The notes beneath the pieces were generated by a model. The model made no database searches, was not told the origin of the DNA, and saw only the letters and a program-made list of their open reading frames with translations. Positions 13,174 through 24,300 of a DNA stretch of 64,000 nt are shown piece after piece; position 1 is the stretch's first letter, and each line of letters opens with the position of its first letter. Origin of the DNA: Baylisascaris procyonis (taxonomy: Eukaryota; Nematoda; Chromadorea; Rhabditida; Ascarididae); the NCBI GenBank assembly GCA_037389465.1, contig JAZARR010000154.1, positions 1,426,001-1,490,000 of the forward strand, in the 5' to 3' direction. A program made the translations under genes and the position numbers.

Positions 13174-16052
13174 CGAAACAAATGCAATCGTGCTGTTGTG
13201 GCAACTGATCTCCAACTCATTTTAAAAGACCAATACCAAATGTCTGAATTTGTCATCTTTCTTTGCGAAATCACTTTCTGTAATACAAAGAAATCTTCGA
13301 AAAATAGCTGTCCTCAGCAAGTTGGAACCAATAACCAACTCTGTCAATAAAATTCAACGCTGAAGTGAGTGTACGTTTATTATTCACCCAAAAGAACGGA
13401 TGTTAGCAAATACCATCCGAAACGCATCGCCAATGAGCACAATTCGGATCGCAAACACGTACATTCCAATTGGCAAATTCAATCAAAGATCAATATTGAA
13501 AACCCGATGCAAAGAAACATTCAAATTCGAAAAGAGCATCAATGCTTTGAAGATATGTGAAGAGTGATTACTTATTAACTCAGAATGGTGATAACAACTT
13601 TTCATTTAAAAGAACGCTCTTTTAAGTTTAGTCTATATTCCAATTCCCTGCAGCTTGAAAATGTCAACAGCTATATCTATTGGCAGACTCTTCATTCGTC
13701 TGTGAGTCCACTCTTGTTCTTAATCAATCACTATATTTAAGTTAGAATGCAACGATTCTTTGCTAATACCGAGGTTTTTCCCTTTTTTGTGCTCTTCATA
13801 CGTAAGAGAGTAATATTCATATTGTATAGATCTGCACCTACACTGTATACACAAAAATACAGCCCCCACCACTAGTCTAGTAGTGCATATTCTTCACTTG
13901 CAGAAAGTGACTGATGCTCTTAGACATAATTCTGCACAGAGTGAGAGCAACAGAGAAAAAAAAAACAGCTGAACTGTTTTTAAAACGCAATTGAGCTAAG
14001 CACTACTACAAATAATTGAATGGCTGCTCTCAACTTAGCCCTGTTAAGATGGAAATAAAGATTAAAGAAAAACTTGCAAGGAGCAAAGAGAAAAGGAACA
14101 AAAAGAAAATAAAAAGATAAAGACTGTTGCAAAAAAAAAAAAAAAAATTCAACACTGCTCTTGGCATTAAGCCAAATAAGCTTTCATGCATCACCGAAAA
14201 CTTTAATAAACACTGTATGGGAAATAATCACCAATATTAAGCGCATATCACCCCTAATCTAAGAAATGCAAAGAAAACTTTAAAAACGCAAGTCATCGGT
14301 CACGACGCATATCACTGAAAGTCATGGCAAGCGGGTTGCTTTAATGACGTAAAAGAAAAAAGAACATATTTTAATATAATTGCACCCTATTTACAGTATT
14401 TACACAACGAGAAGAAACAGAAAATACGAATATATTGGGAACTGAAGACGTGGTGAACATTAAAGCTACAAAACTAACGATCCACATAACTCTTCCTCCT
14501 CCCCCTCTCCCCCCCGGACATCGCAGTAATTTCAAGCTTTTAAAAAGGGATAAAAGTTCACTTCCAAGCTGCTCCTGCCTCAGTTCTCATCTCCTCTTCT
14601 AGCCCATAATTTCAAGCAAATAAGAGATTTCAAAGAAGATTCACTGGTTAAAAAACATCCAACAAGAGGCAAAAAGGTCTTTAAAATGCTGCCTCAGGTC
14701 TTCGCCAAAATTCATCGAAATATTGCAAACACCTCGTATGTAAGACCGAATTACAGAAAAACGCATTGAGTGAAACAAATGAAACGAAATATTCAAAAAA
14801 CTGGAGGTAGAAAAGCTTTCCCCAACATCCTCTTCGACTATTTTTCACTTTCGATACCACAGCATTCGAAGAGAAGTCATTGTTTAATCTCTGAACAATC
14901 TTTACGGTAATCTAAAGTGGATCACTACCTATCCTACAGAAGAATTCCCTTCAAAACGATCATCTCAATCAGCATCTGAACCACTCCATATCCACTCTTA
15001 ACATCAACATCGAAACGTAGCGACTGCACAAAGAGTAGAAAATTATTGAAGACCTCTAATATTATGAGGTAAGATAATATTAAGAATAACAAAAACAAGA
15101 AAGGTTCTAAAAATGTTTTCAAAGAAATAATAAAGCACATTAAAAGGATGTGGGGCTTCATGAAAATGACAATGCCTCTCGTTCCTTTTATTCAGTATTC
15201 CTTAGTTCGATCGAAGTTCACGTAAATCTAGTGACATTACTGCATAAAGATAGGTAAGCACACTCTCGATAATGTTGACAGTAATGTGCTATCATCAATT
15301 ATCACGACGAATGGCTACGAACAGATCGGCAATACAAATAAGAAACTCGAGGATTCGCCCGTTACTCGGCTGTAAACTATACGCCAAATCAGAAGGATTC
15401 ATCCAGCAACACGGTATTTCGGCGATGAGTGACTCTTTCTTATTGGTAGTGAGAGTAAACGGCAATATTTCTTACTGCATTATTTCGATCTTTAATTTAT
15501 TGCTACCCACCCAACCATCACCTCTTAATTAGCAATAAAATTTGATTTTTTCTGTATAAATTAGACAAGAGAAATCTATGTGTACTATTCATTTTTATCA
15601 ATTAGCTGCACCACAAAGATTTCATGTCAAAAGTGCGTGGCTAAAGAATTATGCATCAGTTACACTTCATCGCAAAAGCGCCAATGATACTTTTTTAAAT
15701 TACTAAGCACCACAGCCTATATAATTCAGCCATTTATGTACCGCATTAATAACCAACATAATATGCAAATTTCAGAAGTGGAAGGCATCTTAAGTTCAAA
15801 GCAATTAAACCACAAAAGGGAACATTCTAATAAAGGAACAAATGAAACGATAAACAGATTTAAACAACTCAACTATTCTTGACTACAAAGAAAAACCTAT
15901 AATATTCACCTATCCGTCTTCGCATCGGCAGGAAAGGAGCGAACTGAAGGACTTGGAAGATTTGCGGGAGAACAAATCCGAGAAGCGTCTAATTCCTCAA
16001 TGACATCACATAGATTTTGATAAATTTCTGAAGTAAAACCGACGATTACTAT
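13174..16052. other. Intergenic with coding-like scraps
   Basis: Mostly AT-rich, with an A16 run at about 14132-14147. On the minus strand 15023-14934 forms a 29-codon terminal-exon-like piece behind a good acceptor (CTTTGTGCAG) and ending in TAG. Near 15300-15365 a second minus acceptor (GTTTACAG) opens a 24-codon frame. Neither can be linked to a gene. Confidence 0.35.
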
Positions 16053-18857
16053 TTAAGAGTAGGCACTCAGAGAAGTAGTGACAATTTCACGTACATCCTC
16101 TGGTAGTGAGTCCATTTTCAGCCATTTGGCCACCTTGTTGCGGATACCTTCGTTCCGTAAAGCTCCTTCAAGGTACTTCACCGAAAGAGCTCTTTCCCCT
16201 TCTCGCAGCAATTTGCTTGCCATAAAGTATTCCGCCTGGGTACAACCTGCCCCGGCAGCTTCCTTCATCAGCTTGATACCATAACTGCGGTCGGCAGGGA
16301 TGCCAAGACCACGAATGTGGCAAACGGCCAGCTGATACGTTGATAGTGGATGGCCAAGCTTTGATGCTTTCTTCCAAAGCGATACCGCCTGAAACACATC
16401 TCAAACATCGTCCACGAGTCTATCGCAGTACTTCCTTAGAATCTCAGCAATTGAAGTATGTGCCTCTCCCAAAAGTTTCACCTCCTCAACTTCTTCGATT
16501 TTCAGCAAGAGCGATAGGCGAATAACCTGAAGGAATCGGCAAGTGGAACCATTTCTGCGATAAAAGGGAGGATCGACCTAATGCGGAAGAAGCAATAACG
16601 GAGTCCTCGTTGAAATGACAGCGAGAAGGTGCTATCCGCAGCTAAGATCATGCAGTAATATTGGCATCCGAAGAAATTTTTGAGCCTTTGAATGATTTTC
16701 GGTGTCCCAAACTACAGTTAATCATTTAAATCGACAAGCATTTATCACCAGCGCTTACTACGCTCTTCACTTAAGAAGTGCCATAATTTGTACATTAATA
16801 AGCCATACTGCCACCTTTCTGCTCAAAACTGACTTCTAGCACCAAATGACACCTGGAAATGCCTTATCTGGTATGCACTTCCATTCGATATTTGCAGCCA
16901 TCAATCGTTTTGGGTATTATTGCTGAGAGCTTTAAGAATGTTGAAGAAGCACTGTTGTTTGACGTTCATACAGAACCCATCATCCTTCGCACTAACAATG
17001 AACTTTTATATAACGCCTTTCATTACGTCGCGTTTAGTCCCCTTCTTTTCTAAGGCGTTTCCTTTTTGATTATACGGATAATATTTTCCCAAATCCGAGA
17101 AAGTAGTCAAATTTCGAGTTTCGCGATCCCACAAAATCAATATCTGAGATAATATATAGTTTGTAAGAGAAGGATGTCATAGTAAACAGTGAGCCCTTTA
17201 TATCACCACATACGAAAAGATCCCTCAGGATATCCTAAATAAATGTATAAATGGTTAAGTAATGTTGCGCGAAAGATGCTATACCTTTTGAAGATCTTTG
17301 GCAACGAATTTGCCGTTCGAATGGCACACTGCTAAATTATACATCGCATCAACACTTCCAAGATTTGCTGCTCTGATCCAGCTGCTAATTGCTTCCGATC
17401 CCAAATCTTCAGACGCCATTTCCACACCCATTTCGTTCTCCACAAACCCTCTGCAAAAAGCTCTATCATTAACAAAAAAGAATAACATAATAGCATATAT
17501 TGAACATTCATCTTTCTTACTGTCCTTTTTTGAGAAAAGTTTTCTCCCACCTTTTGCAAAATAGCGGAAGGGAAGATCGGAATATGGTGAAAGATTAGAA
17601 GGGAATAACGCAAGTGCGGTGATAGGTAGATAAAAACGATTTTTCCAACGCGTCTACTACGGCCACTGAAACATTCTCTCCTACTTAAATGACTGATCAA
17701 ACGTGTTGACTAACTCTTCACTAACTAAACACGTCAAAGGATCAAACTAGCTGTAACTACAAATAAAACCCTCCTCCCCCTCTCGCCCACCAAACAGTCT
17801 CAAATACAGCAATACTGCCCACTTCTAGCTTATTATCATTAAAATTTCTTCCCCTTCACATCTTCGCTCTCTCCCAATCGAATAGCCTCAAAAACAGCAG
17901 TGCCATTTAAGTGACTCGCTAAGACCACCTAGGAAAAGCAATTAACTGCCCCAGAGTAGCCTGTTCCCGATTAAAGACAAAATAAAACTGCAAAAACGAA
18001 CTTGAACTTATCGATCATGTCGGAGAGTTCATCAACGAGTGGTTTCGTCCTCTCGCTTTTGAGCACTTCTGTCTGTACACCTACATCGGCTGTCCTTAGC
18101 TTCCGCACATGTGCTATCGCTTCACCTGCTGTCTTTTGAGGAGCAAGTTTATTAAATTTTATCGTCAAAGGGTAGACGTCCAATCGACGTGTACTTGGTC
18201 CTTCATAAAGTGCACAGATCGAACCCGATCCAAATCCATTATAGCCAAATCCACTCGATAGTGTGCTGACGTCTGTGTTCGCCAGAGGATTGATATAAAG
18301 TGGTGCACCACATAGCTCCAAGTTAGTGTTTCTGAAATATGTTGCAATTCAAGAAGCGATTTCAGAGACACTTGTTTTCGGCATTCTACATTGCGACGCA
18401 AGTGGAATTAACTACTTCCTGATAAATCGATTCATTAAAAAATTGAACGATCAAAACGCAAAATACTGTTGTGTGTACTGTGCCCACCCATGCAACCTTG
18501 ACGATTTAAACCTAAACACCTTCTACATAAACGACGATTCGCATACTCAGTGACTTTAATGCGCAATGGTTTTTAGATAGAACGAAACAAAACAAACTTT
18601 AAAGATATAAACAAATTTAAAAAATATCAACAAAATTTTTGGTTGTTCTACAAAGCTATTTACGCCATAAATTATGAGGCGCACTAAAAATGCTTTGAAC
18701 TTTAAAAAATGTATTATAGAAGGATTTAATAAATCAACCTTCGTTTAAAATCGTCTCCTTCATATTCGGTTGAAGGCGTCGCATGTACAGTCAACGTTGG
18801 TGGCACCAACTTCAACCCTTTCCACACATTCGAAACCACAAGTCGATGTGCGTTCAT
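16053..18857 (-). CDS. Sel1-repeat protein, DELE1-like organisation, 4 exons
   Basis: Exons on the minus strand are 18857-18739, 18331-18002, 17450-17285 and 16388-16053; phases close to 951 nt, 316 residues plus stop. The N terminus (MNAHRLVVSNVWKGLKLV) has basic and hydrophobic residues and no acidic ones for about 30 positions, like a mitochondrial presequence. A low-complexity middle is followed from about residue 150 by Sel1-type repeats of about 36 residues, for example EAISSWIRAANLGSVDAMYN, AVSLWKKASKLGHPLSTYQL and GIKLMKEAAGAGCTQAEYFM. Sel1 repeats are alpha-solenoid protein-binding units. The order (presequence, linker, C-terminal Sel1 array) resembles DELE1, the mitochondrial stress relay protein, but the similarity outside the repeats is weak and ERAD-type Sel1 proteins are not excluded. 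An acceptor lies 7 nt upstream of the ATG. No poly(A) signal could be assigned. Confidence 0.83.
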
Positions 18858-18870
18858 CTCTTACCTGAAT
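18858..18870 (-). promoter_or_regulatory. Probable trans-splice acceptor, Sel1-repeat gene
   Basis: The minus strand reads CATATTCAG, then GTAAGAG and the ATG at 18857. The AG is at 18866-18865, giving a 7-nt leader. The following GTAAGA also looks like a donor, so the site can be misread as an exon end. Confidence 0.5.
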
Positions 18871-18887
18871 ATGGGATATCTTTACAG

Positions 18888-19121
18888 ACGTTTTGCAAAT
18901 CGTTACGATGCTGTACGACGGCAAAGAAAACGAAACTGTGCGGAACTACGGCAGATGGAGATGGAACAATGAGTGCCATAAATTTTTCTACAAGGCTATA
19001 TATAGTTCGCACCGAGAAGTAATCCATCGACAGGAAGGCAACTGCCTGAGTTTGTCCACCAATTCCCAACGATCACCGCCAACATTTTCATCGATGGAAA
19101 CCTTCCCTGTAAGCAGCATCC
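18888..19121 (+). other. Antisense coding-like exon beside the Sel1 gene start
   Basis: On the plus strand an acceptor (ATATCTTTACAG, AG at 18886-18887) precedes an ATG at 18908 by 20 nt and opens a frame to a possible donor CCT|GTAAGC near 19109. Its sequence has ordinary protein character (begins MLYDGKENETVRNYGRWRW). The minus strand of the same stretch is also open and ends at 18988. Base composition is richer in G+C than the flanks, so both frames may be open by chance; only one at most is likely real. Confidence 0.25.
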
Positions 19122-21379
19122 TCTTCGCTTTGCAGTAACACTGCCTTAGATATAAGTATCGCTTGGCAAGGAAAGGCCATATTGCGATATGAGCGTATGC
19201 ACTCTCCTTATTACGACGTGACTCGGCAATTATAATGCAACGAATGTGAAGACGAGACATATATTGCATCAACAATTAGTATGCAATATAAGAAGTCAAC
19301 AATTCTTAACTCTGTAATAATAACAACAAAAATATCCTTCCGTTTGAAAATATCGCCGTTCAAAAAATCCTCGAAAAGATTAATTTTTCTCATAAACGTC
19401 TTCGGCTACTACGGCAGTGAGTAGTACTGCGAGGAACCTGTACTCGCGCTGCCCACTTTCTTGGATCGGTGTGGTCGGTTCCTTAGTCCTCTCATTCCTC
19501 ATCCCACCGCCCCCCCCCCCCGGCCGGCAATAATGCCCTCTTGCTTTGTCCACAACCCTACTTTTTTCTCTGCAAATTTCCTGTCGTGTCTGCATCACTA
19601 CCTCACACGGTCCAATACCTTCCCGACGGAGTTCTCTCCGGGAAAACTCGTTATGCTGCGTATATTATGAGGACAAGATGTTCTGACACTGTGGATTCAA
19701 GTTCATCTGAAAAAACATGGGAAAGCGTCAAGCGCAGTAAATGGAGAGCAATCTTGAAGGGGAGAGTAACTGGTAGTTTCGCATTACGCAGGATGCCGGG
19801 AAGGAAGAAGAGAAGGATGCTCGATGAGATCACTCAAGTTCCTTGACATCCTGTCCCACAAAGCAGTCGCTTATAAACTCCTCAACGCCCGAGCGCTCTT
19901 AATCCTGTTTGTGCACAAAATAGGATAGGAATACAGCAAGCTTCGTTATCCTTGTTGAGAAATAAGTATAGAATTTTATGGAGATGCAGATGACTGTGCA
20001 TAATTCAGTTCATTAGCTATGATTCTTGAAATTATGTTTGAACAAAATAATGCTTCGTTTTATGCGAAGATATTGCTTATTCACTGCTGCTCACAAATAA
20101 TTCCCCTGTACAAAAGAAAATGCTTCGGAATAGAGATACGTGGAAGAGGAAAACTTACACCAACCAGACGCATGAAACGAAAAGCTCCATTGCACTGATA
20201 TTGCATCAAGCGGTTGGAATTCCACCACAGACCTATTCGAAATACTCGTAATCAAAAAATTAGACTGTTTCCTTTTGCTTCTCTCCTCCCCTCCCCCCGC
20301 CCTTTTCGTGATGAATAAAAGACGCATCTTTGCAGAAGGCAACATAAAACGCCGAAGTGACTGAGCATCCTCACATATATAGCTTTAATACGCCTCATAA
20401 CTGCTTCAATTCCTACCCTCACGCTTCTCGACTACATTCATTAAGATAACAGCAAAACTGGAAAATTACATTGCGAGAATTACAGATTCCTTCTAATTCG
20501 TATTTCGGCCAGAAGGCCACGTTTCCATCACCTGACGACGGGAAGCAATTCCCTAACTTTCCCGTCTTCAAAAACTGCTTACCGACTACTGCCTACCCTA
20601 AACAAAAAATCACCTTACCGTTGCATACTAGGATGGAAGCTGGAATCACTCACAATCAAGAAGTCAAAGATGAGCTTCTTGATTAGGCAGGAAAAAACAG
20701 ACAGGTCACTTTTTAGGCATTCTAAATAAAAGCCATCGCCGTCATATTGCCTATGCAAGACTTTGCACTGAAACCAAAATCATTGGTACATATGACGCAC
20801 CCTAAAACAAACTCCTGACCGCACCATCGAATTGCAGGCAAAACACCTTCCGATCTGGCCATCACCTCATACTACACAACAAAGATGTGAGCATTCATTT
20901 CACTGGCTGACTTTCACAAATAAAACCTCGAGACGAAGCGCCAATTTTGAATAAGTTGTGATCATGTGTTGCAGCTCTCTATGTTTCTTTGCAACAGTAA
21001 CATTGCTCTATTTTTAGAAAATAAAGAGAACATATAAGAGAAAATATAGGAAAAAAAGATACTATAAACAAGAAGATCATATAAAAATGCAACAAATCAC
21101 ATTATATAAATAATCACAGCCGTCATATAGACCATATTATTCCAAAAGGCTCATAATAATTGAAAACTTCATACTGAAAATCTTACATTGTTTTATAAAT
21201 GATGCATTCGATCGGTCAATTGTTGCCCAATAAATTTGCAAAAAAACGCACATTGTGCAACATATTTCATGTGTTTTCCCAATTTTTAATTTCTAAATTA
21301 TCTTCATGGGAGTGACCAAAGTCAAGCTCATTGTTATTACTAGTGGTTTTCGTGATCGGTGAGGACAAGCCTTACCACC
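19122..21379. other. Intergenic, coding-like pieces only
   Basis: A G+C-richer patch at 19400-19850 has long open frames on both strands, including a plus-strand lysine/arginine-rich frame ending at 19846 and a C11 run near 19511-19521. No splice-linked model could be built. The rest to 21.38 kb is AT-rich and featureless. Confidence 0.35.
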
Positions 21380-24300
21380 ATGAGAGCGAATGCTTGTCGA
21401 ATATTGGCTTTTTCAGCAATTTGCATATTGCTTGATGAAGTGGTCTACTCAGGTTATTCTCTCACTCATTATGTTCTACAAGTATTGTCGAGTATTAATC
21501 CGTTTTGTTGTTGATCGATTGCTGCTCCAAATATTTTTTATTTATTTTATTTTTTCAATCAACAATACATTTATTACCTCCCCATGTTGGTTTCGCTTCC
21601 GCTCAGATGAAGTCGTAACGTTGCGCAAAGTTTTCATCCAATTACGAATCAACTGAATTTTCGATCATCCACTAACGATCACTTGCCATTTAAATCGAGA
21701 ATGTTTAGAACTTTATTCATCGAATCACTTTAATTGACCCACATTTTATGGAATGCTAAGTGTACGTCTTAAACATAAAAACTTGCTTGTAAGCATAAAA
21801 CAAATCATTCGGAGCCAATATTGATAGATATTTTTATTTTATTGCTTATAGATGAAAGATCGATTCAAAGCTGACTTCTTAGGTTATGCTGAGTTTTTCA
21901 TTTATTTGTGCACCACATCATGCTGTCTTTCAAAAATTTCTTCCAGTTCCCCCATCTCAAGAAATTCTTAAACAAAATGAAACTGTGGTGCATTCTGAAC
22001 CTCGTGACCTCTCGAACTCAAATATTTTCATTCTTGATGCGTGGTGGATGTTATATTCACGAGTTATGATCAATGAATATTAATGCTAGTTCTTTCGACC
22101 ATCAAATTTGCGTTCATCTATAACGATATGTTTCACTGGTGCCTAAATCCATCAATTTCACTCAGTGTCATATCTAATATAATCAAATAACACATTTTGT
22201 TCTATCAAAATAAACAATTAAGTGAATGAATATTTATTAATTTAGTATGCAGATGTTCGTTTCATAAATTCCTACACACAGCACTACAACTTAATACAAC
22301 AAAGTTTAAAAAATTCGCAATTGACTTCTTTGAATCCAAAAATTTGCTTTCTCATTGCATCATTGATAAATGTTCCGTTTATTTGATGAGTTATTACGGT
22401 AATAGATACTGTAAATTGTAGATTATGGACTCGATTCGACAACACTACCTACAGAAATTATCGATGATAATTCCACTGAGGTATAGAGTTGCTGTGTAGA
22501 GTTGCCCGTTAACCTCTGAAGTATCTGAAAATTTGGGGACGCTGCGGGGATATTGTTAAATTTCGCAGAAAACTGCCTTAATGCCGCGTTAGTGAAAGGG
22601 GACTACAGCAAAAGAGTGCTGCTTAATCTTCTTCCTGTTGGTGCTAGCAAGTTAAAGTGGAATCTTCCTGGTGTTTCCGCTTCAACAAGGAGGCATTTTA
22701 ATGGGATAATAATATTTCATTTGAAAATTATACTTTCATGCATAGCAAGTCCACGCATTTATTTTATAATTTCCTAATTTATTATAGTAAAATGAAAACT
22801 TCCTTATTGAACTTCATCCGATAATTTATTTCGTATTCATTCAGAGTTTCACTTAATGCAAGAATCGATTAGTTTTCTAAGTGAAAAATCTCCTAAAATA
22901 GCAATGATCAATAAGAAAGTGCCTTATTATAACACAATCCTGTGTTATTTAACACGTAAGACGTACTCTAGATAGGAAATAGCAAAAAGGTGCGTTCTAA
23001 TAACATATTTCTGTGTTATGACATAATATAGTGGCATTTGTTGGTGTTCATTGCAGAGAATGCATTTTAAACGAAGTGAAAGTCACATTAACGAAGAGAC
23101 AGGAAATGAGAGGAGATGTTGTATAAGGAGCCATTGTTTCACGTTCATAATGTGCACTATTGTAAGCATATGCTCTTCATCGAAGTCCCATCTACTAGAT
23201 TGCTCGTAATTAATATTTAAATTCATTGATGAGAATTATTAACGAAGAAGCACAAACCTCATAGTGAATGTTTATATTTAGATGGACTTTATACACTCAT
23301 TTAGATTAATACAACATGGATCTTCTTATAAAGCTTTTATTGATTAACAAGGGGGAATTATTTACTGATGGATCCGATTGGTTGGTGATAGTCGGCATCA
23401 TCACTCACCCATCTAGAACCATTCTCTTGCTTATTATTTTATGAAATATGCAAATTTTGAAAACAGAGCACTCAATTTTATTAATGAGAGAAAGATATGA
23501 AGAAATCGATATTCAACAAATGTGGCCACTAAGAGGAAATTATGCTCGAACTTGTATTAATTCAAAGAATGATCTAACAGAGTCTTTCACAATTAGTGAA
23601 TTGAGAGCAGCCAGCTGGCTGCATGAAAATATCGACAAAATAGAGAATATCAATTCTAAGGGAGCAATATTGTCGAAGAATCTATATTTCACAAAATCTA
23701 TATTTGAAATACTTTCGTGACTGGGATTCGGAAGCACATACGTCACCTTGTTAAAAAGTGGATAAATTTAAGAATCATTTGATTCTCGCTGAATAAGACT
23801 CCGCAACAATTCACCTCTAAGAAACTATTAAGGAGTTTCTCCATATGACGCTATCATTCTGCATAAATTTGCATAATTAAATAATGATGTATATATTTTA
23901 GCTAATCGCGACGCCTCTCTTTGTGACAATAGCCATTGCTGCAACACTAATTGTGTATATATTACAAGTATATAAACGCAAAAATATGAATCTACAAAAA
24001 TCCAACATCAATGATGCAAAAACAATAAAGATGTGAGTGCATTAAATATATCACGAATGCTTTCTATAGACTTTAATATTTACTTCATTCGTCGGTCACT
24101 CCCTTATATCATCCGTTTCTTTTCCATTGAGCTGAATGTGACCATTTATCGAAGCAAAAGATCTTCATTCTAGCTCTAAGTGATTCGTAAAAGAAATATT
24201 ATGGGAGCAAGAAATGGTCTTTTTTGGGGAAGGGGGCGCATAGAAAATAGTCGCCATCAGATATTCTACGATCTGGGCTATGCGCTCACGTTGTGTTAAC

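Noticed and set aside
15272..15532. 86-codon plus-strand frame
   Set aside because: The opposite strand is also open behind a good acceptor, and neither has a continuation, so no gene is called.
19380..19598. Minus-strand frame with a poly-Gly segment
   Set aside because: It crosses a C11 homopolymer and lacks splice borders; the plus strand is open as well.
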